DNA of 64,000 bases from Firm-04 sp045617625 (GTDB taxonomy: Bacteria; Bacillota; Clostridia; Oscillospirales; Ruminococcaceae): NCBI GenBank assembly GCA_045617625.1, contig JAZLJA010000052.1, positions 1 to 64,000 of the forward strand, written 5' to 3'. This document shows positions 27,603 through 36,287 of this stretch, piece by piece (the stretch's first letter is position 1; every line of letters begins with the position of its first letter). The notes below the pieces were generated by a model. The model was given only the letters and a program-made list of their open reading frames with translations. It was not told the origin of the DNA and did no database searches. Made by a program: the position numbers and the translations under genes.

Positions 27603-28760
27603 ATGGCAAGCAAGCGAGACTATTATGAGGTGCTGGGCGTCAGCCGCGATGTCACCGATGACGAGCTGAAAAAGGTGTATCGTCAGCTTGCAAGAAAATA
27701 TCATCCCGATTTGCATCCCGATGATCCCGAGGCGGAGGATAAGTTCAAGGAGATCACCGAAGCCTACGAAGTTCTCTCGAATCCTGAAAAGCGCGGCATT
27801 TACGACCAGTATGGTCATGACGGCCTGGAAAACGGCGGTATGGGTGCCGGCGCAGGCGGGTTCTCCGATGTCAGCGAGATCCTCGAAAGCCTGTTCGGCG
27901 GCATGGGCGGAATGTTCGGCGGCATGGGCGGCAGAAGTGCTGCAAATGCCAATGCACCGCGTCAGGGCAAGGATCTTTCCGCAAGTGTCACGCTGGATTT
28001 CATGGAGGCAGTCAAGGGCAAATCGCAGAGCATTTCTGTCAACCGACAGGAAAACTGCCCCGAATGCAGCGGCACGGGAAGTGTCGGCGGCGCGGCAGCA
28101 GAAGTGTGTAAGGATTGTCAGGGACGCGGCACGGTGAAATCGACACAGCGCACACCGTTTGGTCTGATCTCGTCCTCCAAGCCCTGCCCCAGATGCGGCG
28201 GTAAGGGCAAGGTCATCAAGAATCCCTGCCAGAAATGCCACGGTACGGGCAAGGTGCGCGTGCCGAAGAATATTACGGTGAACATTCCTGCCGGCATCGA
28301 CGACGGACAGACGCTGTCAGTCAGCGGACAGGGCGATGTGGGCACGAACGGCGGTCCCAACGGCAATCTGTATGTTGCAGTCAGTGTGCGTCCGCATCCG
28401 CTTTACACCCGTCAGGGCTATGATATCCACTGCGAGATCCCGATCACTTATGCACAGGCTGTGCTTGGCGATGAGATCGTAGTGCCGACAGTTGACGGCA
28501 ATGTGAAATACCGCATCGGTGAGGGCACACAAAACGGCACGACGTTCCGTCTGCGCGGCAAGGGCGTGAACCGTCCCAACCGCAATGACCGCGGCGACCA
28601 GTATGTGAAAGTGACGGTGGAAGTGCCGAAGAATCTTTCCAAGAAGCAGAAAGATCTGCTCAATCAGTTTGAAAATTCGCTTGACTCCAAGAACTATGCA
28701 AAGCGCGAGAGCTTCTTCAAAAAATTGAAAGATCTGCTCAACAAGCCGCTGAATGAATGA
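27603..28760 (+). CDS. dnaJ: Chaperone DnaJ (Hsp40)
   Basis: Co-chaperone that delivers clients to DnaK and triggers its ATPase. The 385-aa protein has the J-domain with the HPD tripeptide (YHPDLHPDDP, near residue 35), a Gly/Met-rich linker (GGMGGMFGGMGG), four CxxCxGxG zinc motifs (CPECSGTG, CKDCQGRG, CPRCGGKG, CQKCHGTG), and the C-terminal substrate-binding domains. Start 27603 follows GAAAGGG and gives the canonical opening MASKRDYYEVLGV. It has its own promoter and a strong terminator. Confidence 0.96.
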   Translation: MASKRDYYEVLGVSRDVTDDELKKVYRQLARKYHPDLHPDDPEAEDKFKEITEAYEVLSNPEKRGIYDQYGHDGLENGGMGAGAGGFSDVSEILESLFGGMGGMFGGMGGRSAANANAPRQGKDLSASVTLDFMEAVKGKSQSISVNRQENCPECSGTGSVGGAAAEVCKDCQGRGTVKSTQRTPFGLISSSKPCPRCGGKGKVIKNPCQKCHGTGKVRVPKNITVNIPAGIDDGQTLSVSGQGDVGTNGGPNGNLYVAVSVRPHPLYTRQGYDIHCEIPITYAQAVLGDEIVVPTVDGNVKYRIGEGTQNGTTFRLRGKGVNRPNRNDRGDQYVKVTVEVPKNLSKKQKDLLNQFENSLDSKNYAKRESFFKKLKDLLNKPLNE

Positions 28761-28768
28761 GGAGCATC

Positions 28769-28803
28769 AAAACGGCAGAGAGGACTTCTTTCTGCCGTTT
28801 TTT
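28769..28803 (+). terminator. Terminator of dnaJ
   Basis: 11-bp stem AAAACGGCAGA / TCTGCCGTTTT with an 11-base loop and a six-base T-run. Confidence 0.88.
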
Positions 28804-28862
28804 GCTGATAAAAATGCTTCGTAGAAGAAAAAGAATAATGTATTGAAATGGGGAAGTTTGAT

Positions 28863-29315
28863 ATGGATATGCAAAACACACCAACAAAGAACTGCCAATA
28901 CTGTGGAGCGGTAATTCCTTCGGCTGCTGTGATTTGTACAGCCTGCGGCTGTCAGGTTCAGCAGATTCGACCTACAAAATTCTGTCAGTATTGCGGTGCG
29001 GTGATTCCCGCAGAGGCAGTCATTTGTACAGCCTGCGGCTGTCAGGTACAGCAAATGCGTTCAGAAACACCAAATATTGTGATTCAGAATACGAACACGA
29101 ACAGCAATGTGAATGTGAACGGTTATGGGCGGGCAAAGAATAAATGGGTTGCCTTTTTCCTGTGTTTGTTTCTCGGGTATTTTGGTGCGCATAAGTTTTA
29201 TGAGGGAAGAATCATCATGGGAATCCTGTATCTGTGTACTTGCGGATTATGTGGCTTGGGGTGGCTTGTGGACTGCATCATTTTGCTTTTGAAGCCCAAT
29301 CCGTATTTCGTATAA
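28863..29315 (+). CDS. Double zinc-ribbon, TM2-domain membrane protein
   Basis: The 150-aa protein carries two nearly identical zinc ribbons in tandem (residues about 9-36 and 38-65), each with CQYCGAVIP and CTACGCQVQQ. A low-complexity Asn/Val stretch follows (about 72-90), then a TM2 domain (about 93-150): two hydrophobic helices flanking the conserved short hydrophilic turn GAHKFYEG. Start 28863 follows GGGGAAG; ATG 28848 is also in frame but has no site. The two ribbons match at DNA level too, so the duplication is recent. Function unknown; TM2 proteins are membrane proteins of unclear role. Confidence 0.72.
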   Translation: MDMQNTPTKNCQYCGAVIPSAAVICTACGCQVQQIRPTKFCQYCGAVIPAEAVICTACGCQVQQMRSETPNIVIQNTNTNSNVNVNGYGRAKNKWVAFFLCLFLGYFGAHKFYEGRIIMGILYLCTCGLCGLGWLVDCIILLLKPNPYFV

Positions 29316-29323
29316 CAAAGTTG

Positions 29324-29358
29324 ACGGCGGGGAGAAATCTTTTCCCTGCCGTTTTTTT
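29324..29358 (+). terminator. Terminator of the TM2 gene
   Basis: 10-bp stem ACGGCGGGGA / TCCCTGCCGT (one G-U pair), followed by seven T. Confidence 0.85.
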
Positions 29359-29600
29359 ATATAATTGCACGTTGAGGAAATGTACGGCACAAATGGAAAA
29401 AGCAAAAAAGTTGTGACGCGCGCTCGCTTTTTGCCGTTTTATAGACTGAGGGGTTCCTGTCCCACCCCTCAACCCACGCGAAATCCATCCGAAGGAAGAT
29501 GACGTCACGGCTGTTTCACTGTCCTCCTGCCATACCACGAAATACACCATTTTTCAAATCATTTCTCATGTTTATTTTTCATAAAGTTCAGAAAAATGAC
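29359..29600. other. Gene-free region with a GC-rich hairpin
   Basis: No credible gene is seen. The main structure is a perfect 8-bp stem TGAGGGGT / ACCCCTCA (29447-29454 and 29464-29471) without a T-run. A 90-codon frame crosses it on the minus strand, but it has no ribosome site and unusual composition, so it is not called. The region looks like a decayed or dispersed repeat; a genome search is needed to tell. Confidence 0.4.
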
Positions 29601-29630
29601 TTGACAGACCATGCCCTTTTGGTGTAAAAT
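29601..29630 (+). promoter_or_regulatory. Sigma-A promoter of the aconitase gene
   Basis: TTGACA (29601-29606), 18-base spacer, TAAAAT (29625-29630). Confidence 0.75.
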
Positions 29631-29665
29631 AGGAATGTATATCAATATGAAAGGAATGGTCACAA

Positions 29666-31606
29666 ATGGGTCTTACCCTGACTGAAAAAATCCTCTCTGC
29701 ACATCTTCTGGAGGGCGAACTTGTCCGCGGCACCGAAATCGGAATCCGCATCGACCAGACCCTCACGCAGGACGCAACCGGCACTATGGCTTATCTTGAA
29801 TTTGAAGCAATGGGCGTGCCGCGTGTCCGCACTGAGCGTTCTGTCGCTTACATCGACCACAACACCCTGCAAAACGGTTTTGAAAACGCCGACGATCACC
29901 GTTTCATCGGCTCCTGTGCGAAAAAGCACGGCTTGTTCTTCTCCCGTCCCGGCAACGGCATCTGCCATCAGGTGCATCTGGAACGGTTCGGCATTCCCGG
30001 CAAAACTCTCATCGGCTCCGATTCCCACACCCCCACAGGCGGCGGTCTGGGTATGCTTGCCATTGGTGCAGGCGGTCTGGATGTCGCAGTGGCAATGGGC
30101 GGCGGTGCTTATTATATCACCTGCCCGAAGATCGTCAAGGTCAACCTGACGGGCAAGCTTTCGCCGTGGGTTGCCGCAAAAGATGTGATTCTCGAAGTGC
30201 TGCGCCGTATGTCCGTCAAGGGCGGCGTCGGCAAGGTCATCGAATATACCGGTGAGGGCGTCAAGACCCTTTCCGTGCCGGAGCGTGCGACCATCACCAA
30301 TATGGGCGCAGAGCTTGGCGCAACTTCCTCGATTTTCCCCTCGGACGAGCAGACACTCGCATTCCTCAAAGCACAGCAGCGTGCTGAGGTCTGGCAGCCG
30401 CTTTGCGCCGATGAAGATGCCGTTTACGATGAGGTCATTAACATCGACCTTTCCAAGCTGGTGCCGCTGGCAGCCTGCCCGCATTCGCCTGACAATGTCA
30501 AGACGATGGAGGAGATCGGAAAGCTGAAGATCGATCAGGTCTGCATCGGCTCCTGCACCAACTCCTCGCTGCTCGACATGATGAAAGTCGCTCACATTCT
30601 GAAGGGCAAGACCATTCATCCTGATGTTTCGCTTTCCATCGCACCCGGCTCCAAGCAGGTGCTGAATATGCTGGCGGCAAACGGCTGCCTCGCTGACATG
30701 ATCGACGCAGGTGCGCGTATTCTCGAATCTGCGTGCGGTCCGTGCATCGGCATGGGACAGTCCCCGAATTCCGCAGGTATCTCCCTGCGTACCTTCAACC
30801 GCAACTTTGAAGGACGTTCCGGTACAAAGGACGGTCAGATCTATCTTGTATCGCCCGAAACCGCCGCTGCTTCCGCGCTGACCGGTTATCTCACCGACCC
30901 GCGCACCATCGGCGATATGCCCGCATTCAAGCTGCCTGAGGTGTTCACCATCAACGACAATATGGTGACACTGCCCGCTTCTGAAGCGGATATGGACAGC
31001 GTGGAAATTCTCCGCGGACCGAACATCAAGCCGTATCCTGACACGACACCGCTGCTCGAAACGATTGATGCACCCGTGTCTCTGAAAGTCGGCGACAACA
31101 TCACCACCGACCACATCATGCCCGCAGGTGCGAAGATCCTGCCCCTGCGCTCCAATATTCCGAAGATTTCCGAGCACTGCTTTGCTGTCTGCGATGAGGA
31201 ATTCCCCGCAAGAGCAAAGGCACTCGGCAAGAGCATCATCGTCGGCGGTGCAAACTACGGTCAGGGTTCGTCCCGTGAACACGCAGCACTCGCTCCGCTC
31301 TATCTGGGCGTCAAGGCTGTTCTCGTGAAGTCTTTTGCACGTATCCACCGTGCAAACCTCATCAACGCAGGCATTCTGCCGCTGACCTTTGTCAACGAGG
31401 CTGATTACGATAAGATCGCACAGGGCGATCAGCTTGTGCTCGCAGATGTCCGCAAGGCAGTCGAGGAGGGCAAAACCGAACTGACTGTTGTTGATAAGAC
31501 AAACGGTGCGGAGATCCCCGTCTTCTGCGAACTGACCGGCAGAACCAAGGACATCATGCTTGCAGGCGGTCTGCTTGACTATACCCGTGAAGCTCTGAAA
31601 CAGTAA
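29666..31606 (+). CDS. Aconitate hydratase (short, Aquifex-type)
   Basis: Isomerises citrate to isocitrate with a [4Fe-4S] cluster. The 646-aa protein is much shorter than AcnA/AcnB (about 850-900) and has the layout of the short aconitases common in anaerobes. The substrate/cluster segments IGSDSHTPTGGGLGMLAIGAGG, here named only by their start IGSDSHTPTGG, are followed by the cluster cysteines in GSCTNSS and in CGPC. The swivel domain has GGANYGQGSSREHAALAP. Upstream of icd and rex, it makes isocitrate for 2-oxoglutarate and glutamate synthesis rather than a full Krebs cycle. The ribosome site is GAAAGGA. Confidence 0.92.
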   Translation: MGLTLTEKILSAHLLEGELVRGTEIGIRIDQTLTQDATGTMAYLEFEAMGVPRVRTERSVAYIDHNTLQNGFENADDHRFIGSCAKKHGLFFSRPGNGICHQVHLERFGIPGKTLIGSDSHTPTGGGLGMLAIGAGGLDVAVAMGGGAYYITCPKIVKVNLTGKLSPWVAAKDVILEVLRRMSVKGGVGKVIEYTGEGVKTLSVPERATITNMGAELGATSSIFPSDEQTLAFLKAQQRAEVWQPLCADEDAVYDEVINIDLSKLVPLAACPHSPDNVKTMEEIGKLKIDQVCIGSCTNSSLLDMMKVAHILKGKTIHPDVSLSIAPGSKQVLNMLAANGCLADMIDAGARILESACGPCIGMGQSPNSAGISLRTFNRNFEGRSGTKDGQIYLVSPETAAASALTGYLTDPRTIGDMPAFKLPEVFTINDNMVTLPASEADMDSVEILRGPNIKPYPDTTPLLETIDAPVSLKVGDNITTDHIMPAGAKILPLRSNIPKISEHCFAVCDEEFPARAKALGKSIIVGGANYGQGSSREHAALAPLYLGVKAVLVKSFARIHRANLINAGILPLTFVNEADYDKIAQGDQLVLADVRKAVEEGKTELTVVDKTNGAEIPVFCELTGRTKDIMLAGGLLDYTREALKQ

Positions 31607-31679
31607 TAAGGCAACCTTCAATTTTCCCGTCCCGACAGGCGGCTATAGCGGCGAACCACCGCGTCAGCGAAGCAGATCC

Positions 31680-31943
31680 TTGTATCCATTTGGTTTTGTG
31701 CTGATTGTTCTGACATGGTGCTTTCAGGACATCGGTTTTCTGATTGCCCTGTTTCTTTGCTTGGGAATCGGCTTTGTGTGCGCATTCAGTTCCAACGAAG
31801 TGGATGCCAAGCTGAGAACGATGCGCCGCAAGCAGCCTGAAAAGTATAAAGTGCTGAGAGACACCGACACCGCCGGCAAATGGTGAGCCCTCGGGCTGTG
31901 CATTGTCGGGATTATATACCTCATCAAATTAACGCAAGGCTGA
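31680..31943 (+). pseudogene. Small membrane-protein gene with an in-frame stop
   Basis: Between aconitase and icd is a frame reading TTG-YPFGFVLIVLTWCFQDIG, a second hydrophobic stretch (LIALFLCLGIGFVCAF), then a charged tail. It meets TGA at 31884-31886 but continues in the same frame with a further hydrophobic segment (ALGLCIVGIIYLIKL) to TGA at 31941-31943. The upstream side has no ATG or ribosome site although the frame stays open back to about 31620. This is best read as a broken small multi-helix membrane protein. It could also be a 68-aa truncated protein from TTG 31680. Family not recognised. Confidence 0.45.
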
Positions 31944-31988
31944 AGCTATCACGGCTTCGTAAAAATTTCACTTTGGAGGTCGATTCCA

Positions 31989-33200
31989 ATGGATAAAATC
32001 AAAATGACAACGCCGCTTGTCGAAATGGACGGCGACGAAATGACACGGATCCTCTGGCAGTGGATCAAGGATATTCTCATCTGCCCCTATGTTGATCTGA
32101 AAACCGAGTATTATGATCTGGGACTCAAAAAGCGTGAGGAAACCAAAGACCAGATCACTGTGGACAGCGCAGAGGCTACCAAAAAGTACGGAGTTGCGGT
32201 CAAATGTGCGACCATCACCCCGAATGCTGCCCGCGTTGAGGAATACGGTCTGAGCGAAATGTGGAAATCGCCCAACGGCACGATCCGTGCGATTCTGGAC
32301 GGCACCGTGTTCCGCACCCCGATCCTCGTCAAGGGCATCACACCCTATATCCCCACATGGACAAAGCCCCTCACTATTGCCCGTCACGCTTACGGCGATG
32401 TGTATAAGAACACCGAAATGGTCGTCAAGGCAGGCAGCAAGGCTGAACTTGTTTGCACCGACAAGGACGGCAATGTGACCCGTCAGCTGATTCATGATTT
32501 CAAAGGCGACGGTATCATTCAGGGACTTCACAACCGTGATGAATCCATCGAGGGCTTTGCACGCGCCTGCTTCAATTATGCACTCGACTGCAAGCAGGAT
32601 CTGTGGTTCGCAAGCAAGGATACCATTTCCAAGCAGTATGACCACCGCTTCAAGGATATCTTCCAGGAGGTCTACGAGAAGGATTACAAGGAGAAATTCG
32701 AGGCGGCAGGCATCACTTACTTCTACACGCTCATCGACGATGCCGTTGCCCGCGTGATCCGTTCCAACGGCGGTTATATCTGGGCTTGCAAGAACTACGA
32801 CGGCGATGTCATGTCCGATATGGTCTCCACCGCTTACGGCAGCCTTGCCATGATGACCTCTGTACTCGTTTCACCCAGCGGCGTTTACGAATTCGAGGCA
32901 GCGCACGGCACCGTGCAGCGTCACTATTATAAGCACCTCAAGGGCGAGGAAACTTCCACCAACTCCGTGGCAACGATTTTTGCATGGGGCGGTGCGCTGC
33001 GCAAGCGCGGTGAACTCGATAATCTCCCTGCACTGTGTGCGTTTGCCGATGCCCTCGAAGCTGCAACGATCCAGACCATCGAGGACGGCATCATGACCGG
33101 CGACCTCTATACTCTTTCTACACTGGAAAACAAACGCAAGGTCAACTCCAAGGAATTTCTGGAGGAAATCGGCAAGCGGCTTGATGCAAAGCTTCAGTAA
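31989..33200 (+). CDS. icd: NADP-dependent isocitrate dehydrogenase
   Basis: Oxidatively decarboxylates isocitrate to 2-oxoglutarate. The 403-aa protein belongs to the eukaryote-like homodimeric NADP-IDH subgroup: opening TTPLVEMDGDEMTRILW, the substrate motif SPNGTIRAIL, metal aspartates in YFYTLIDDAVARVIRSNGGY (Asp pair), and the NADP-site wording FEAAHGTVQRHY. It comes after aconitase and before rex, so the cluster supplies 2-oxoglutarate and may respond to redox state. A TTTGGAGG ribosome site precedes the start. Confidence 0.95.
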   Translation: MDKIKMTTPLVEMDGDEMTRILWQWIKDILICPYVDLKTEYYDLGLKKREETKDQITVDSAEATKKYGVAVKCATITPNAARVEEYGLSEMWKSPNGTIRAILDGTVFRTPILVKGITPYIPTWTKPLTIARHAYGDVYKNTEMVVKAGSKAELVCTDKDGNVTRQLIHDFKGDGIIQGLHNRDESIEGFARACFNYALDCKQDLWFASKDTISKQYDHRFKDIFQEVYEKDYKEKFEAAGITYFYTLIDDAVARVIRSNGGYIWACKNYDGDVMSDMVSTAYGSLAMMTSVLVSPSGVYEFEAAHGTVQRHYYKHLKGEETSTNSVATIFAWGGALRKRGELDNLPALCAFADALEAATIQTIEDGIMTGDLYTLSTLENKRKVNSKEFLEEIGKRLDAKLQ

Positions 33201-33212
33201 GGAGGCATTCTC

Positions 33213-33854
33213 ATGACGAAACAAGAGGTTTCGCCCTCTGTGATTCGCCGTCTGCCGCGTTATTACCGATTTCTCGGTGAACTGCACGCGCAGGGGAAAG
33301 TCCGTGTATCCTCGGGAGAACTTTCTGAGGCATTGGGGCTGACTGCGTCGCAGATTCGGCAGGATCTGAACTGCTTTGGCGGTTTCGGGCAGCAGGGCTA
33401 CGGCTATAATGTTGCGGCACTGCATGAGGAAATCGGCAAGATTCTGGGTGTGACGCATCGCCGCCGTGCGATTCTGATCGGGCTTGGAAACTTGGGCAGG
33501 GCGATCGCGAATCATGTCAACTTTGCGCACTGCGGATGTGAACTCATCGGCTTGTTTGATGCAAATCCCTTTGTGGCAGGCAATGATCTGGGCGGGATGC
33601 CCATTCATCACATGGACACACTGGAGGGCTTCTGCCACATGGAGCAGCCTGAACTTGCTGTGCTTTGTCTGCCGGAGGATGCCGCATCGGCGATCGCTGC
33701 AAGGCTCGAAACACTGGGCATTCGTGCGTTCTGGAATTTCAGTCACGCCGACCTGCACCTGGAGGACGCATCTTGTTTGGTGGAGAATGTTTATCTGGAT
33801 GACAGCCTGCTGACGCTTGCGTATGGTCTCAACCACGCGGATGAGACTGAATAA
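33213..33854 (+). CDS. rex: Redox-sensing transcriptional repressor Rex
   Basis: Rex binds DNA when NAD+ is high and lets go when NADH rises, switching on fermentation genes. The 213-aa protein has the N-terminal winged helix (RRLPRYYRFLGEL, then ALGLTASQIRQDL and FGGFGQQGYGY) and the Rossmann NADH domain (IGLGNLGRAIANH, about residue 90). It starts 12 bases after icd behind AAGGAGG, so it is probably co-transcribed. I did not find a Rex operator (TTGTTAA-N4-TTAACAA) in the window. Confidence 0.94.
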   Translation: MTKQEVSPSVIRRLPRYYRFLGELHAQGKVRVSSGELSEALGLTASQIRQDLNCFGGFGQQGYGYNVAALHEEIGKILGVTHRRRAILIGLGNLGRAIANHVNFAHCGCELIGLFDANPFVAGNDLGGMPIHHMDTLEGFCHMEQPELAVLCLPEDAASAIAARLETLGIRAFWNFSHADLHLEDASCLVENVYLDDSLLTLAYGLNHADETE

Positions 33855-33944
33855 ACACGTTCATATGCGGAGCATTCCGCTGTGATATATCCCGAATCTT
33901 GAAAAGTGGTTTCCAGAAGGATGGAAACAGAAAGGACACCAGCT

Positions 33945-36062
33945 ATGCGATTCAAAAAAATCCTTGCAGCAGCAACTTCTGTATGTCTCGCTGCAACCTC
34001 TGCCATGACCGCATCTGTGATGCAGGCTTTTGCTGCAAATGATGCCGCAGGCGCAGAGGTCCCAACATCCGCTGAAAAGCTCGTGATCGACATTCGTGCC
34101 GACGAAACCAAAAACAACGAGGTGACAGTGGATTCTGCGAAACTGGCAAGCTCTGATTATGCAATTCCGCTTCATGTGTTCGTTCCCGTGAATCCGGGCG
34201 TTCACAGCGGCAATCTGAAGTTCCAGGTCAACGACGGCGAGGAGCAGAAGGACGGCAGCTTCAAGAACTACGGTTTCACTCTTTCCGATGCGGCTGTCTC
34301 CGATCCAAACTGCTTTGTGGGCACGCCGAACAATTCTGAGGGCATGACGACCTTCAATCCGAATTACATGAACATTTCATGGGTTTCGTCTATCAGCACC
34401 GCTTCCAATGCAGAGGCGGCAGCAGAAGCAGGTGCCACCACATGGAGCAATCCTGAATGGGCATATGACACCCAATATGCGTTTGCTGAGGCAACGCTGG
34501 TGGTTCCCAAGGGCACAAAAGCAGGCAGCTATGTGTTCGATCTGCGCGAGGAAGAGTACATCAATGCGGTGTTCCTCAACGCTGAAAACAAAATGCACGG
34601 CAAAACTTCGTTCTGCGACTGCAACCTCGAAGCCGTTGATTACGAATCCAAGCCGCTGACCATCATCGTCAGCGATGTGAAGGAAACGACAACAACCACT
34701 TCCACCACGACCACGGAAACGACCACTTCCACCACGACCACCGAAACGACCACTTCCACGACTACCACCGAAACGACCACTTCCACCACGACCACTGAAA
34801 CGACCACTTCCACCACTACTTCTGAAACTACCACCGGCACTACCACTTCCACCACTGCCACGACTTCCACAGTTGAAGGGGACAGCACCACCGCCGCCAC
34901 TTCGACTTCCATCTCAACAACAACCTCCACATCTTCCTCCGCAAAGGAAACCACCACAACAACATCGACCGGTGACGATACTACAACTTCTTCTACCACT
35001 TCGACCTCAACTTCTTCTTCCGAAGGAACCACGTCTACGACAGTTACCACCACTTCGGAAGGCATCTCGACCACCACAACGACCGGCACTGAGTCCACCG
35101 ATGTCTGGAAGGATTCCTACAAGGTGCTGAGTGAGGGTATGTACTGGAATATCGCGGACGTTGCAGGCAAAGCCGGCGACACCGTTGAAGTTCCGATCTA
35201 TGTGTTCGGTGACCTCGGCACTGCAGGCGCAACCGCTCTGATTTCCTACGACAAAGAGCTTACCATGAAAAGCGGCATTGAGGTTGGCGAAGCATACAAT
35301 ACCGATATGATCCTGAACACTGCAAAGCATCCTGCAATTCTGACCTTTGCATTCAGCACGAACAAGAAGGCTCCTGACGGTTCTGTTCTGGGCACCCTGA
35401 GTTTCACCATCCCGAAGGAAGCCAAGGCCGGCGAATCCTATACGATCGAGATTCTTGAAAGCTATCAGTATTCGGATGGCATTGAGGAAACCTCTGTCGA
35501 AAACCGCGATACCCACCATCACCCCGTGAAATTCATCGCAGGTTCTGTCACCGTGCTTGCTTCTGATACCGAAGTGGCACTCAATGCGACCAAGCTGAAC
35601 CTCGATGAGGCAGGTCAGACCAAAGACCTGACCATCTTCAACGCAAACGGCAATGTCAAGTGGAGCAGCTCGGATGAATCCGTTGCAACTGTTGACGAGA
35701 ACGGTTTTGTCACCTGTGTGAAGCCCGGCAATGCTGTGATCACGGCAACCGTCGGCGACAAGCAGTACACCTGCAACATCAGCGGCGGCATGATGATGGG
35801 CGACGTTGACAACGACGGCGATGTGGATGCGGATGACGCAACCCTCACACTGAAAGCTTATGTCTATGCTATCATGTCAAGACCTCCGCTTCTGGACGAT
35901 GACGAACGCGCACGCGCAAACATCACGGGCGATAAGGATGCCAACGGTAAGGACATCGTTGATGCTTCCGACGCAACCGGTATTCTGACTTACTATGTCC
36001 GCGTCGTCGTGATGAGTCAGAAGATCACTTGGGATGACATTATCGCAAAGCTGAAAGTCTGA
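33945..36062 (+). CDS. Secreted cohesin-like/dockerin protein (candidate scaffoldin)
   Basis: The 705-aa protein starts at 33945 behind AAAGGA with a signal peptide (MRFKKILAAATSVCLAATSA, cleavage probably after AFA near residue 33). Regions: beta-rich domain 1 (about 38-243, ending with a KGTKAGSYVFDL strand); Ser/Thr linker (about 247-390) built of 9-residue units ETTTSTTTT; cohesin-like beta sandwich (about 395-538, with AGDTVEVPIYVFG, ALISYDKEL, GTLSFTIPKEAKAG); bacterial Ig-like domain (about 542-612, VKWSSSDESVATVDENG); C-terminal dockerin (617-705) with two calcium loops, GDVDNDGDVDADDATL and a longer ITGDKDANGKDIVDASDA. It would plug into a cellulosome and may itself receive a partner. 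Cohesin identity is by reading only. Confidence 0.68.
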   Translation: MRFKKILAAATSVCLAATSAMTASVMQAFAANDAAGAEVPTSAEKLVIDIRADETKNNEVTVDSAKLASSDYAIPLHVFVPVNPGVHSGNLKFQVNDGEEQKDGSFKNYGFTLSDAAVSDPNCFVGTPNNSEGMTTFNPNYMNISWVSSISTASNAEAAAEAGATTWSNPEWAYDTQYAFAEATLVVPKGTKAGSYVFDLREEEYINAVFLNAENKMHGKTSFCDCNLEAVDYESKPLTIIVSDVKETTTTTSTTTTETTTSTTTTETTTSTTTTETTTSTTTTETTTSTTTSETTTGTTTSTTATTSTVEGDSTTAATSTSISTTTSTSSSAKETTTTTSTGDDTTTSSTTSTSTSSSEGTTSTTVTTTSEGISTTTTTGTESTDVWKDSYKVLSEGMYWNIADVAGKAGDTVEVPIYVFGDLGTAGATALISYDKELTMKSGIEVGEAYNTDMILNTAKHPAILTFAFSTNKKAPDGSVLGTLSFTIPKEAKAGESYTIEILESYQYSDGIEETSVENRDTHHHPVKFIAGSVTVLASDTEVALNATKLNLDEAGQTKDLTIFNANGNVKWSSSDESVATVDENGFVTCVKPGNAVITATVGDKQYTCNISGGMMMGDVDNDGDVDADDATLTLKAYVYAIMSRPPLLDDDERARANITGDKDANGKDIVDASDATGILTYYVRVVVMSQKITWDDIIAKLKV
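34683..34860 (+). repeat. Tandem 27-bp repeats coding a Thr-rich linker
   Basis: At least five in-frame copies of a 27-bp unit coding ETTTSTTTT, the last copies drifting to ETTTSTTTS and ETTTGTTTS. Such tracts expand and shrink by slippage and often carry O-glycans in secreted cellulosomal proteins. Confidence 0.85.
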
Positions 36063-36107
36063 GCAGCGTATCCGATCAACAGTGCAGTCTGTTTGATTTG
36101 AATTCTG

Positions 36108-36150
36108 AAAACCGACCGAAAGGGAATCTGATTCCTTTTCGGTCGGTTTT
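36108..36150. terminator. Terminator of the cohesin/dockerin gene
   Basis: A hairpin of about 20 bp from AAAACCGACCGAAA (36108-36121) to TTTTCGGTCGGTTTT (ends 36150), with one G-U pair. A/T flanks on both sides let it work in either direction. Confidence 0.85.
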
Positions 36151-36252
36151 GTTGTATTTGTGGTATGACAGGAGCGCGTGACTGGGCAGGAAGATGTCTG
36201 TATCTTTTGGCGAAAGATGATACAATGATACATAAATACTGTGCGATATGAC

Positions 36253-36281
36253 TAGACTTGTACGTACCGATATGCTATAAT
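36253..36281 (+). promoter_or_regulatory. Promoter of the pectinesterase gene
   Basis: Perfect TATAAT at 36276-36281 with a weak TAGACT at the 17-base position (36253-36258). The poor -35 box suggests an activator or low basal use. Confidence 0.6.
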
Positions 36282-36287
36282 ATACTT

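Noticed and set aside
29278..29550. A 90-codon minus-strand frame before aconitase
   Set aside because: It runs through the TM2 gene terminator and a GC hairpin, has no ribosome site, and resembles translated repeat DNA.
29660..31621. A 653-codon minus-strand frame opposite aconitase
   Set aside because: Antisense shadow; the plus-strand aconitase motifs are unambiguous.
33213..33854. Rex operator controlling the local metabolic cluster
   Set aside because: No TTGTTAA-N4-TTAACAA-type site was found near the aconitase, icd or rex starts.
34683..35100. Repeated short DNA units that might suggest a CRISPR array
   Set aside because: The units are contiguous 27-bp copies in frame, coding a Thr-rich linker, with no unique spacers.
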